A stretch of DNA of 64,000 bases from Roseibium porphyridii. GTDB taxonomy: Bacteria; Pseudomonadota; Alphaproteobacteria; Rhizobiales; Stappiaceae. The stretch is from NCBI RefSeq assembly GCF_026191725.2, contig NZ_CP120863.1, forward strand, positions 3,142,001-3,206,000, in the 5' to 3' direction. Positions 39,244 through 48,636 of this stretch are shown piece after piece. Every line of letters starts with the position of its first letter. Position 1 is the stretch's first letter. The notes under the pieces are model-generated. The model searched no databases. It saw nothing but the letters and a program-made list of their open reading frames with translations, and was not told the origin of the DNA. A program made the translations under genes and the position numbers.

Positions 39244-40391
39244 GTGATCTCAAGTCTGAAACGGGACGAACAGCCGCGCTGGCCAGCGATGGACCGATGA
39301 TACTGGATGCATTGCCGCATCCTGTTCTGCTTGTGGCCCCGGACGGGGTGATCGAGTCGGCAAACATGGCCGCAGAAATTTTTATGCGATCAAGCGTCTC
39401 GGTACTGCGCCGACATCCGATCAGTGATTTTGTGCCTTTCGGCAGCCCCCTCCTGACACTCATCGACCAGGTGCGAGAGCGCGCGGCACCGGTCAATGAG
39501 TACAAGGTCGACATTGGTTCACCTCGCATTGGCGCGCCGAAGGTCGTGGACATCAATGCCGCTCCTGTCTCCGATAGACCGGGTGCTGTAGTGCTGATGT
39601 TTCAGGAACGCACGATGGCTGAAAAGATCGACCGCCAGCTGACGTCGCGCGGAGCCGCGCGCACAGTTACGGGTCTCGCAGCCATGCTCGCGCATGAGAT
39701 CAAGAATCCACTTTCCGGCATACGCGGCGCTGCTCAGTTAATGGAACAATCCGTTCCAAGTGAGGATCGGGCACTTGCCAGGCTGATCATGGACGAAACA
39801 GACCGGATCGTGAAACTGGTCGACAGGATGGAAGTCTTTTCCGATGAACGTCCGATCGAGCGCGAACCTGTCAACATTCACGTGGTTCTAGACCATGTGA
39901 AGCGTCTGTCAGACAGCGGTTTTGCAAGAGACAAGCGTATCGTTGAGATCTACGACCCGTCCTTGCCACCTGTTTATGCCAACAAGGATCAGCTCATTCA
40001 GGTGTTTTTGAACCTCATCAAGAATGCCAGTGAAGCTATTGGCGATGACCCCGACGGTGAAATCCGTGTTTCAACGGCTTTCAGACCCGGTGTCAGATTG
40101 TCGGTGCCTGGAACGGATGAAAGGGTCAGTCTGCCGCTTGAATTTTGCGTTCAGGACAATGGTCCAGGTGTTCCAGACGACCTGCTGCCGCACCTTTTCG
40201 AACCATTCATTACGACCAAAACCAACGGATCCGGACTAGGGCTTGCGCTTGTTGCGAAGATCATCGGCGACCACGGCGGTGTGATCGAATGCGACAGCCA
40301 GCGCCACAAAACAGTCTTCCGAATCCTCATGCCCGCTTTTTCCGGCGAAGGAGCCTCCCACTCCCAAAAGCCGAACGAAGGGAATAGCTGA
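39240..40391 (+). CDS. ntrB: nitrogen regulation sensor histidine kinase NtrB
   Basis: Soluble kinase/phosphatase that sets NtrC phosphorylation from PII and nitrogen status. The 383-residue protein has an N-terminal PAS domain (about 20-110), the phosphoacceptor His152 in [18 protein letters not shown], and ATPase boxes N ([12 protein letters not shown]), G1 ([11 protein letters not shown]) and G2 ([14 protein letters not shown]). It starts with GTG overlapping the dusB stop and is followed after two bases by ntrC. Confidence 0.96.
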   Translation: MSDLKSETGRTAALASDGPMILDALPHPVLLVAPDGVIESANMAAEIFMRSSVSVLRRHPISDFVPFGSPLLTLIDQVRERAAPVNEYKVDIGSPRIGAPKVVDINAAPVSDRPGAVVLMFQERTMAEKIDRQLTSRGAARTVTGLAAMLAHEIKNPLSGIRGAAQLMEQSVPSEDRALARLIMDETDRIVKLVDRMEVFSDERPIEREPVNIHVVLDHVKRLSDSGFARDKRIVEIYDPSLPPVYANKDQLIQVFLNLIKNASEAIGDDPDGEIRVSTAFRPGVRLSVPGTDERVSLPLEFCVQDNGPGVPDDLLPHLFEPFITTKTNGSGLGLALVAKIIGDHGGVIECDSQRHKTVFRILMPAFSGEGASHSQKPNEGNS

Positions 40392-40393
40392 CC

Positions 40394-41833
40394 ATGCCGA
40401 CCGGCACGATCCTAGTTGCAGACGACGACGCGGCCATTCGCACAGTCCTCAATCAGGCCCTTTCAAGGGCCGGGTACACTGTCAGGCTGACCTCCAACGC
40501 TTCAACCTTGTGGCGTTGGGTTTCTTCAGGCGACGGAGATCTGGTTATCACCGACGTTGTGATGCCGGATGAAAATATTTTTGATGTGCTTCCGCGCATG
40601 AAAAAAATGCGTCCCGAGTTGCCTGTTCTTGTCATGAGCGCCCAGAACACATTCATGACAGCAATCAAGGCGTCTGAGAAAGGCGCTTATGAATACCTTC
40701 CCAAGCCATTTGACCTCAAGGAACTGACCAGCATTGTTCAACGCGCCATGGAGGAGCCGAAAAAGCGGCCGTCCCTGGACCTGGATGATGCTGGTGAGGG
40801 AATGCCGCTTGTTGGTCGTTCTCCGGCAATGCAGGAGATCTACCGCGTTCTGGCGCGCCTTATGCAGACCGATCTGACGGTCATGATCAACGGCGAATCT
40901 GGAACGGGCAAGGAACTGGTTGCGCGCGCCCTTCATGACTATGGCAAAAGACGAAATGGGCCATTTGTTGCAATCAACATGGCCGCCATTCCGAGAGACT
41001 TGATCGAGGCCGAACTCTTTGGTCACGAAAAGGGGGCGTTCACAGGTGCCCAGAATCGCAGCTCCGGCCGGTTCGAGCAGGCAGACGGTGGCACGCTCTT
41101 TCTTGATGAAATTGGCGACATGCCCATGGAAGCCCAGACCCGCCTGTTGAGGGTTCTGCAGCAAGGCGAATATACGACGGTCGGTGGTCGTACGCCCATC
41201 AAGACGGACGTCCGCATTATAGCTGCAACGAACAAGGATCTAAGGCATCTGATCAATCAGGGGCTTTTCCGGGAAGATCTCTATTTCCGCCTCAACGTGG
41301 TGCCGATCAGGTTGCCACCTCTTCGTGAACGGATCGAAGACATTCCCGATCTTGTCAGGCACTTCTTCTCACTGGTTGAAAAGGAAGGGTTGCCAGCAAA
41401 ACAGATTGACCAAGAGGCACTCAACCTTCTGCGCCGGTATCGTTGGCCGGGGAACGTTCGAGAACTTGAAAATCTTGTCCGTCGGCTGGCAGCACTTTAT
41501 CCGCAGGATGTGATCAGCGAAAATCTGCTTGAACAGGAGCTTAGCCAGCCTTCTGTTGCTTCGGTTGAAGAAGAAACGACTGAGAACATCAATCTCGGTG
41601 GATCGGTTGAACGCTACCTTGCAGGCTATTTCGATACTTTTGGAGAGGCTTTGCCACCTCCAGGGCTCTATCATCGTATCTTGCGGGAAGTTGAGTATCC
41701 ACTCATCAGTGCAGCACTGGCGGCGACGCGCGGCAATCAGATCAAGGCAGCGGAACTCCTCGGCGTGAACCGGAACACCTTGAGGAAAAAGATCCGCGAT
41801 CTGGACATTCAGGTTATGCGCTCGGTTCGTTGA
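40394..41833 (+). CDS. ntrC: nitrogen regulator NtrC, sigma54 activator
   Basis: Response regulator that, when phosphorylated, activates sigma54 promoters for nitrogen assimilation. The 479-residue protein has a receiver domain with phosphoacceptor Asp54, an AAA+ domain with Walker [16 protein letters not shown], the sigma54-contact loop in [15 protein letters not shown] and Walker [14 protein letters not shown], and a C-terminal Fis-type helix-turn-helix ([20 protein letters not shown]). All key elements are intact, unlike NtrX in this window. Confidence 0.97.
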   Translation: MPTGTILVADDDAAIRTVLNQALSRAGYTVRLTSNASTLWRWVSSGDGDLVITDVVMPDENIFDVLPRMKKMRPELPVLVMSAQNTFMTAIKASEKGAYEYLPKPFDLKELTSIVQRAMEEPKKRPSLDLDDAGEGMPLVGRSPAMQEIYRVLARLMQTDLTVMINGESGTGKELVARALHDYGKRRNGPFVAINMAAIPRDLIEAELFGHEKGAFTGAQNRSSGRFEQADGGTLFLDEIGDMPMEAQTRLLRVLQQGEYTTVGGRTPIKTDVRIIAATNKDLRHLINQGLFREDLYFRLNVVPIRLPPLRERIEDIPDLVRHFFSLVEKEGLPAKQIDQEALNLLRRYRWPGNVRELENLVRRLAALYPQDVISENLLEQELSQPSVASVEEETTENINLGGSVERYLAGYFDTFGEALPPPGLYHRILREVEYPLISAALAATRGNQIKAAELLGVNRNTLRKKIRDLDIQVMRSVR

Positions 41834-42176
41834 CTGCTGCTGAGCGTTTGTCGCTGAAGTACCAGTCGACAAATTGATGACGAAAGACCAAGTTCCTGCG
41901 TCAACAAGCCAGGCGTGGGAACAGATGTGAACGCCTGAATCTGTTCCGAAGCCGCGCCGGGCAGATAGAAGGGGTTTCGATCAAGCGTTTGACAAAGACT
42001 TGATATTGAAAAAATACATATATAACAATCTCTTAAGTCTATTTAAGAAATCTTCCACCGCATTTTTTCGGTGATGCTGCCGCCCTGTCGCAATTTCGCA
42101 ACATTGTGTGATAAGTTTGCCGCATAAAACGATATTGAATGCGGTCGATATTTCACGGCCGCTGTGCTGAGGCTTA
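41834..42176. other. 343-base spacer between ntrC and ntrY
   Basis: No gene seen. From about 41980 to 42060 it is AT-rich and holds promoter-like hexamers (TTGACA at 41989-41994; TTGATA at 42000-42005 and TATAAC at 42021-42026, spacer only 15) and the inverted repeat TCTTAA (42031-42036)/TTAAGA (42043-42048). It probably holds the ntrYX promoter; the exact one cannot be fixed. Confidence 0.45.
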
Positions 42177-44441
42177 ATGATACTGGAAGCGGAACAGCGA
42201 TCGGCAGCGCAGTCGAGTGCGGCAGGTAAACTCTGGCGCCGCGCAGGCCTCGCAATCATGGTTGTCGCCCTGATTTCGATTGGCGTGACATTTGCCATTC
42301 TGATGGGGCTTACAACCATCGACCCGACTCGGGAAGTCATTGTCACTGCAATGACGATCAATGGCGCATTAGCTGCAGTTCTGCTTGGCGTCATTTCCGT
42401 TGAAATTCTGAAGCTATGGCAGGCGCGACGGCGCGGTCGTGCGGCTGCCCGTCTTCATGTGCGGGTCGTTGCTCTTTTCAGTGTCGTTGCAGCGGTTCCA
42501 GCTATTCTTATGGCAATATTGGCCGCTATTACGCTGGATCGGGGTCTCGATCGCTGGTTTGAGGAGCGCACCCGCCAGATTATCGACAATGCCCTTACGG
42601 TTGCGCAGGCCTATCTGCAGGAACATGCGCGCGTGTTGCGCGGCGATCTGATCGCCATGACCAACGACATTGATCGTGCCAAAGCTGTCTACGACTTCGA
42701 ACCGACGCGCTTTGATCAGTTTTTCGCGACGCAAGTATCTTTGCGTGGGATTCTGGCGGCGTTTATCCTCGACAGCGAAGGTAAGGTTGTCACGCGTGTT
42801 GTGCTGGATCCAAATGCCGATGTTCCACTGCCGCCGGCTGACAGTTTTTTCAAGGCAAAGTCCGGTGATCCGATCCTGATTGCACCAGGAAGTTCCAATA
42901 TCGTCGGCGGAATCATGAAACTGTCTGCATACGACAACTTCTATCTCTACGCCGTGCGCGCCATCGATCCGCGTGTTGTCGAATATTTGCGTCTGGCAGA
43001 GACAGGGGCCTCTCAATACCAACAGATGGAGAGTAGCAGGTTCGGGGTGCAAGTCGCCTTTGCTCTTGTCTATCTCGGTGTGGCACTGGTTCTTCTCTTG
43101 TCAGCCATCTGGATCGGCTTTGGTTTTGCCAACCGGCTTGTGTCGCCAATCAGAACGTTGATTTCGGCGGCCGACGAAGTTGCCAAAGGCAATCTTGCAG
43201 TGAAGGTCCGAACGGAAAAATCGGGCGGAGACCTCGCAAATCTTGGAACGACATTCAACAAGATGACCGGGCAGTTGCTCGGTCAACGCGATGCTTTGCT
43301 TGCTGCCAATGAACAGATTGACCGGCGCCGGAGATTTAATGAGGCGGTGTTGTCAGGGGTCTCTACGGGTGTGATCGGGATAGACGATGAAGCGTCAATC
43401 ATGTTGATCAACCGGTCAGCATTGGAGCTTCTGCAGCTTGATGAGATCCAGATTCTGAACAAGCCCTTGATGGAGGTTGTTCCTGAATTGAATGAGTGCA
43501 TCCGGGAGCTCCTGGAAAATGATGGTGACCGCCTGCCTGAGAGACAGATCGAAATCGCGCGTGGCGGACGGCTGAGGACAATTAACGTTCGCATTACGAC
43601 CGAACAATCAACCCGACGCGAACACGGATTTGTTGTTACCCTGGATGACATTACGGATCTTGTGTCGGCCCAGCGCAATTCAGCCTGGGCGGATGTCGCC
43701 CGCAGAATTGCGCATGAAATCAAAAACCCTCTAACGCCAATTCAGCTGTCTGCGGAACGCATCCGGAGACGATATGGCAAACGCATTGAAGAAGATCGTC
43801 AGGTTTTCGACCAATGCATTGACACGATTGTCCGGCAGGTGGGCGATATCGGTCAGATGGTTGATGAATTCTCGTCCTTTGCCCGCATGCGCAAACCTAA
43901 CAAGTCTTCGGGAGATCTCCGGGAAGCCGTAAGAGATGCTGCATTCATGCAGTCTGTTGCTAATCCGGAAATCAGCGTGACTGCGGATGTTCCGGACACG
44001 CCGGTCAAGGCGGTCTTCGACGCGAGGCTTATCGGCCAGGCATTGACCAATGTCGTGAAGAACGCCACCGAAGCCGTTTCAGCCCGCGAAGGTGAGGATG
44101 CGCCAAAGGGCACTGTCAAGGTTCGTCTTTCAGGAGAAGGGCCGGACCAGTCGGGCCGCATCGTCATCGATGTGATCGACAATGGCGTGGGCTTGCCTGA
44201 GGAAAATCGCAGCCGCTTGCTGGAACCATATATGACGACGCGTGAGAAAGGGACCGGTTTGGGTCTCGCGATCGTGCGGAAAATTTTGGAAGACCACGGG
44301 GGCGGAATTGAATTGCTTGACGCGCCCAAAAACGATCCTTCAGACACGGGAACTCTTGTTCGCCTGACTTTGGCCGCCAAGGCCGAGATCGAGCCGGAAC
44401 CCGAGCAACAACAAGAAGCAGTGACTGCTCATGGCACATGA
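42177..44441 (+). CDS. ntrY: membrane sensor histidine kinase NtrY
   Basis: A 754-residue membrane kinase that phosphorylates NtrX, linked in relatives to nitrogen, redox and envelope signals. Three hydrophobic segments near the N-terminus (about 20-105) and another at about 285-310 flank an extracytoplasmic domain; a HAMP region (NRLVSPIRTLISAADEVAKG), a PAS domain (about 380-490), the phosphoacceptor His in [19 protein letters not shown] (near 515), and ATPase boxes (VVKNATEAV; DNGVGLPEE; KGTGLGLAIVRKI) follow. GAGG four bases before ATG 42177. It overlaps ntrX by 11 bases. Confidence 0.96.
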   Translation: MILEAEQRSAAQSSAAGKLWRRAGLAIMVVALISIGVTFAILMGLTTIDPTREVIVTAMTINGALAAVLLGVISVEILKLWQARRRGRAAARLHVRVVALFSVVAAVPAILMAILAAITLDRGLDRWFEERTRQIIDNALTVAQAYLQEHARVLRGDLIAMTNDIDRAKAVYDFEPTRFDQFFATQVSLRGILAAFILDSEGKVVTRVVLDPNADVPLPPADSFFKAKSGDPILIAPGSSNIVGGIMKLSAYDNFYLYAVRAIDPRVVEYLRLAETGASQYQQMESSRFGVQVAFALVYLGVALVLLLSAIWIGFGFANRLVSPIRTLISAADEVAKGNLAVKVRTEKSGGDLANLGTTFNKMTGQLLGQRDALLAANEQIDRRRRFNEAVLSGVSTGVIGIDDEASIMLINRSALELLQLDEIQILNKPLMEVVPELNECIRELLENDGDRLPERQIEIARGGRLRTINVRITTEQSTRREHGFVVTLDDITDLVSAQRNSAWADVARRIAHEIKNPLTPIQLSAERIRRRYGKRIEEDRQVFDQCIDTIVRQVGDIGQMVDEFSSFARMRKPNKSSGDLREAVRDAAFMQSVANPEISVTADVPDTPVKAVFDARLIGQALTNVVKNATEAVSAREGEDAPKGTVKVRLSGEGPDQSGRIVIDVIDNGVGLPEENRSRLLEPYMTTREKGTGLGLAIVRKILEDHGGGIELLDAPKNDPSDTGTLVRLTLAAKAEIEPEPEQQQEAVTAHGT

Positions 44442-45798
44442 TATTTTGGTTATAGACGATGAAACCGACATTCGAGAGATGATTGCCGGTATTCTGGATG
44501 ATGATGGTTACGGCACAAGAACTGCGCATGATTCAGACAGCGCACTCGCTGCGGTAAAAGAGCGTAAACCGTCGCTCGTCATTCTCGACATCTGGCTTCA
44601 GGGAAGCCGACTGGATGGCTTGGCGCTCTTGGATCTTTTCAAGGAAACCGACCCGGACATGCCCGTTGTCATCATATCGGGTCATGGCAACATCGAAACG
44701 GCTGTATCGGCAATCAAGCGCGGCGCATATGACTACATCGAAAAGCCGTTCAAAGCTGATCGTCTGGTTCACATCGTCGAACGCGCCCTGGAAGCTTCAA
44801 GTCTCAAGCGTGAGATTCGCGACCTCAAGCAGCGAAGCGGCGAAACCAGTGATATCATTGGAAACTCTTCTGCCGCTCATGGTCTCAGACAGACTGTCCA
44901 GAAGATTGCCGGTACCAATAGCCGTATTCTGATCGTCGGCCCTTCGGGAGCAGGCAAGGAGCGTGCGGCGCGGATGATCCATGATTTGTCGCCCCGGGTC
45001 AAAAGCCCGTTTGTGGTTCTCAATGCGGCCACCATTACGCCAGCGCGAATGGAAGAAGAGCTGTTCGGTATCGAGGACGAAAACGGAAATCTGCGCAAGA
45101 TAGGTGCACTAGAGGAAGCCCATGGCGGCACATTGTACCTTGATGAGGTTGCAGACATGCCGGCCGAAACCCAGGGCAAGATTCTGAGGGTGCTTGTCGA
45201 GCAGAGCTTTTCGCGTGTCGGCGGAACTCAGAAAGTTCAGGTTGATATCCGGATTCTGTCTTCAACGTCGAAGAACCTTGAAGAGCATATAGCTTCAGGG
45301 CTTTTCAGACAGGATCTTTATCACCGTTTGAGTGTTGTTCCTCTCAGGGTTCCAGGGCTTGCCGAGCGGCGTGAGGACATCCCGGTTCTCGTGCATCATT
45401 TCATGGAGCAAATATCAGGTGCTTCGGGCATTCCGCTCCGGCCGATCGGCGATGATGCAATGGCGGTTCTTCAGACGCATGACTGGCCGGGCAATGTCCG
45501 TCAGCTGCGCAACAATGTTGAGCGACTGATGATCCTGAGCCGCGGTGACCCCGACAGCACAATCACGGCGGACTTGTTGCCGGCTGAAATCGGAGAAACC
45601 TTGCCGAGCCTGCCGAGTTCCGGCACTGGAGAACATCTCATGTCCGTTCCGTTGCGCGAAGCGCGCGAGATTTTCGAGCGTGAATATCTACAGGCGCAAA
45701 TCAAGAGATTTGACGGGAACATCTCGCGGACTGCAGAATTTGTCGGTATGGAACGGTCTGCGCTTCACCGGAAACTGAAGACCCTGGGTATGACCTGA
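44431..45798 (+). CDS. ntrX: response regulator NtrX, AAA+ domain lacking GAFTGA
   Basis: NtrC-family regulator of 455 residues: receiver domain with Asp53, an AAA+ domain with Walker A VGPSGAGKERAARMIHD and Walker B GGTLYLDEVADMP, and a C-terminal Fis-type helix-turn-helix (GNISRTAEFVGMERSALHRK). Where NtrC has the GAFTGA sigma54 contact, NtrX reads ELFGIEDENGNLRKIGALEE. Without GAFTGA it should not open sigma54 promoters and more likely acts as a sigma70-type activator or repressor, as known for other alphaproteobacterial NtrX proteins. Confidence 0.96.
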   Translation: MAHDILVIDDETDIREMIAGILDDDGYGTRTAHDSDSALAAVKERKPSLVILDIWLQGSRLDGLALLDLFKETDPDMPVVIISGHGNIETAVSAIKRGAYDYIEKPFKADRLVHIVERALEASSLKREIRDLKQRSGETSDIIGNSSAAHGLRQTVQKIAGTNSRILIVGPSGAGKERAARMIHDLSPRVKSPFVVLNAATITPARMEEELFGIEDENGNLRKIGALEEAHGGTLYLDEVADMPAETQGKILRVLVEQSFSRVGGTQKVQVDIRILSSTSKNLEEHIASGLFRQDLYHRLSVVPLRVPGLAERREDIPVLVHHFMEQISGASGIPLRPIGDDAMAVLQTHDWPGNVRQLRNNVERLMILSRGDPDSTITADLLPAEIGETLPSLPSSGTGEHLMSVPLREAREIFEREYLQAQIKRFDGNISRTAEFVGMERSALHRKLKTLGMT

Positions 45799-45848
45799 CA
45801 CCCGGTGAACATCGGAACTAGTCAGCAGAGTGGGGAAGGGTTCTTTCC

Positions 45849-47225
45849 ATGAAAATCGTGATTTGCGGCGCAGGTCAGGTCGGGTACGGCATCGCCGAAC
45901 GATTGGCCGCAGAACAAAACGATGTGTCCGTGATCGACTCCGCACCTGAGCTGATCAATGCGATTGGCGATCAACTGGATGTGCGCGGCTTTGTCGGTCA
46001 TGGTGCGCACCCGGATGTTCTTGCACAGGCCGGCGCTGAAGAAGCCGACATGATTGTCGCCGTCACGCTCTATGACGAGGTCAACATGGTGGCCTGCCAG
46101 GTGGCGCATTCCCTGTTCAATGTGCCGACCAAGGTGGCCCGGATCCGCGCACAGTCCTATCTGCAGGGTCGTTGGCGCAATCTCTTTTCGCGCGACAACA
46201 TGCCGATCGACGTGATCATTTCGCCAGAGATTGAAGTTGGCGAAATGGTGCTGCGCCGCCTGGCATTGCCGGGGGCGGTTGAAACTGTTCGGTTCGCCGA
46301 TGATCAGGTGGTTGTTGTCGGGATCATGTGCGAAGACGATTGCCCGGTAATCGACACGCCGCTGCGCCAGCTCACCGAGCTGTTTCCCGATTTGGGAGCC
46401 GTTGTAGTCGGCCTTTACCGAAACAATCGGCTGTTCGTGCCAAAGAGCAGTGACTCTATCCTGACCGGTGATCTCGCCTATGTGGTCGCCCGCAGAGATC
46501 AGGTCAGGCGTACACTCAGCATTTTCGGGCATGAAGAGCCGGAAGCGGCCAAGGTGATTATCGCCGGAGGCGGCAATATCGGCCTTTATGTTGCCAAGGC
46601 TCTTGAGCAGCGTCAGTCCGGAACGAAAATCAAGCTTATCGAGGCTTCGCGTGAACGTGCGATTACCGTGGCGGATGACCTTAAAAGATCTGTCATTCTT
46701 CACGGCAGCGCTCTCGATCAAACGATCCTCAATGAAGCGGACGCCGGCGATGCCGACACGATGGTCGCTCTGACCAACGAGGACGAAGTCAACATTCTGT
46801 CGTCGGTGATGGCGAAGAAGCTCGGCTGCAAGCGCTCTTTGTCCTTGTTGAACAACCCGAGCTATCCCGCCTTTGCGAATGCGCTCGGTATCGACGCTTT
46901 CATCAATCCTAGAGCGGTGACGATCTCGCGCATTCTGCAGCATGTTCGCCGAGGCCGGATCAGGGGCGTTCACTCTCTGCAAAACGGTGCTGCCGAGATC
47001 GTTGAGGCGGAAGCGCTGGACACCTCACCACTTGTCGGCAAGCCTCTGAGGGTGATTGATCTGCCGTCAGGTATTCGTGTCGGGGCCGTTTTCCGCGAGG
47101 GTAAGGTTCTGACACCCAATGGTGATCTGCAGATTCAGGCACAGGATCGCATCGTGATCTTTGCGGTTGCCAACAGGGTTCGTCAGGTGGAGCAAATGTT
47201 CCGCGTCAGTCTCGACTTCTTCTGA
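45849..47225 (+). CDS. trkA: Trk potassium uptake regulator TrkA
   Basis: Peripheral NAD-binding subunit that gates TrkH/TrkG potassium channels. The 458-residue protein holds two RCK repeats, each with a Rossmann motif (CGAGQVGYGIAERLA near residue 6; GGGNIGLYVAKAL near 240) and a TrkA-C domain. TrkH is not in the window. It is part of the ntrX-trkA-dat-hfq order conserved in Hyphomicrobiales. Confidence 0.96.
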   Translation: MKIVICGAGQVGYGIAERLAAEQNDVSVIDSAPELINAIGDQLDVRGFVGHGAHPDVLAQAGAEEADMIVAVTLYDEVNMVACQVAHSLFNVPTKVARIRAQSYLQGRWRNLFSRDNMPIDVIISPEIEVGEMVLRRLALPGAVETVRFADDQVVVVGIMCEDDCPVIDTPLRQLTELFPDLGAVVVGLYRNNRLFVPKSSDSILTGDLAYVVARRDQVRRTLSIFGHEEPEAAKVIIAGGGNIGLYVAKALEQRQSGTKIKLIEASRERAITVADDLKRSVILHGSALDQTILNEADAGDADTMVALTNEDEVNILSSVMAKKLGCKRSLSLLNNPSYPAFANALGIDAFINPRAVTISRILQHVRRGRIRGVHSLQNGAAEIVEAEALDTSPLVGKPLRVIDLPSGIRVGAVFREGKVLTPNGDLQIQAQDRIVIFAVANRVRQVEQMFRVSLDFF

Positions 47226-47327
47226 TCGTTTGCCGATTTTCTAGCCTTGCATTTGCCTGACCGAAAGGTCAAAAATGACCCCGATATCGATTGGTTTGAT
47301 TTGATCCTGGCCCCTTACGGAGGAAGC

Positions 47328-48191
47328 ATGAGCCGAATTGCCTATGTCAACGGTCAATATGTCCGTCATGCGGATGCCGCAGTCCATGTGGAGGATCGAG
47401 GGTACCAGTTCGCTGATGGCGTATATGAGGTCTGCGAAGTTTGGCAAGGCAAGATTGTCGACGTTCCTCGCCATCTTGACCGGCTTGACCGTTCCTTAAA
47501 CGAATTGCGCATAGATTGGCCAATGGCGCGCAGCGCTGTCAAATTTGTGCTTCATCAGGTCGTCAGACGCAACAAGGTGCGCAACGGTCTTGTCTATATT
47601 CAGGTGACACGCGGCGTGGCCCGGCGTGATCATGTTTTCCCATCCGAAGATGTGGCGCCGTCCATTGTGGTAACGGCTCGCTCCAGCGACCCTGCGGCTG
47701 CACAAGCCGCGGCGGAGGAGGGGATTGGCGTCGTCAGCTACCCTGAAAACCGTTGGCCGAGAGTGGACATCAAGACCGTTGCATTGCTTCCCAATGTTCT
47801 GGCCAAACAAAATGCCAAGGAACATGGTGGCAAAGAAGCCTGGTATATCGACAAGGATGGCAATGTGACCGAAGGCGGGTCGACCAATGCCTGGATTGTC
47901 ACCAAGGAGGGCGTTCTGGTTACCCGGCCGGCGGAAAGCGGCATATTGCGTGGTATTACTCGCGCCGTTGTGCTGGAACTCGTTCAAAAGGACGGGATGA
48001 CCTTTGAAGAAAGACCATTTAGTCTTGAAGAGGCATTTGAGGCCAAGGAGGCATTCGTCACCGCGGCGACCACTGTGGTGATGCCAGTGACACGTCTGGA
48101 CGGCCGGATTATCGGAAATGGCCATCCTGGATCTGTTGCAACCCGATTGCGCGAATTGTTCCATACTGCTACTGATTTGCAGGCGGTATGA
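47328..48191 (+). CDS. dat: D-amino acid aminotransferase (class IV PLP enzyme)
   Basis: Transaminates D-alanine and related D-amino acids, supplying D-glutamate or recycling wall amino acids. The 287-residue protein has DRGYQFADGVYEV, the lid LDRLDRSLNELRI, the PLP lysine in VDIKTVALLPNVLAKQ (about residue 146) and the EGGSTNAWIV loop. ATG 47328 has GGAGG four bases upstream; the longer reading from 47247 is not needed. The branched-chain enzyme IlvE is the nearest alternative, but the motifs favour the D-amino acid type. Confidence 0.9.
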   Translation: MSRIAYVNGQYVRHADAAVHVEDRGYQFADGVYEVCEVWQGKIVDVPRHLDRLDRSLNELRIDWPMARSAVKFVLHQVVRRNKVRNGLVYIQVTRGVARRDHVFPSEDVAPSIVVTARSSDPAAAQAAAEEGIGVVSYPENRWPRVDIKTVALLPNVLAKQNAKEHGGKEAWYIDKDGNVTEGGSTNAWIVTKEGVLVTRPAESGILRGITRAVVLELVQKDGMTFEERPFSLEEAFEAKEAFVTAATTVVMPVTRLDGRIIGNGHPGSVATRLRELFHTATDLQAV

Positions 48192-48337
48192 TTCGATTGG
48201 CCTTGTTGGGCGGCGAATTCGAAACAATATAGAGCTGGGGCAGACAGCTCTTCTGGTGGGCAATGCAAAAAGCGAGCGGTTGTCAAACCTTAGCGTTTGA
48301 ACTTGAACGTCTTTTGACGGTAAGCTGCTGTGGAACG

Positions 48338-48359
48338 CCGGATGCTCGGCCGCATCCGG
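48338..48359 (+). other. hairpin in the hfq leader
   Basis: CCGGATGC (48338-48345) and GCATCCGG (48352-48359) form a perfect 8-bp stem with a 6-base loop, ending 22 bases before the hfq start and just before the A-rich AAATAGGATAAAAAG. It could terminate the upstream dat transcript poorly or act in hfq autoregulation. Confidence 0.45.
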
Positions 48360-48381
48360 GACAAATAGGATAAAAAGACTG

Positions 48382-48636
48382 ATGGCTGAGCGCGCACAAA
48401 ATCTCCAAGACACTTTCCTCAATCACGTTCGCAAGCAAAAAACTCCTCTGACAATTTTCCTGATCAACGGTGTAAAATTGCAGGGCGTCGTAACCTGGTT
48501 CGACAATTTCTGTGTCCTGCTTCGTCGCGACGGGCATTCTCAGCTTGTCTACAAGCACGCGATTTCCACAATTATGCCAAACGGGCCTGTTCAGTTGTTC
48601 GATCAGGCAGAGGAAAACGCTGAAAAGGCAAGCTGA
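48382..48636 (+). CDS. hfq: RNA chaperone Hfq
   Basis: Hexameric Sm-like protein that pairs small RNAs with messages. The 84-residue product has the Sm1 motif ([18 protein letters not shown]) and Sm2 motif (YKHAISTI), and a short acidic tail rather than the long tail of E. coli Hfq, as usual in this class. It is followed directly by hflX, and AAAAGG within its 3' end serves the hflX start. Confidence 0.97.
   Translation: MAERAQNLQDTFLNHVRKQKTPLTIFLINGVKLQGVVTWFDNFCVLLRRDGHSQLVYKHAISTIMPNGPVQLFDQAEENAEKAS

Noticed and set aside
45822..46982. 386-codon open frame antisense to trkA
   Set aside because: Shadow of trkA; composition is not protein-like and no ribosome site precedes it.
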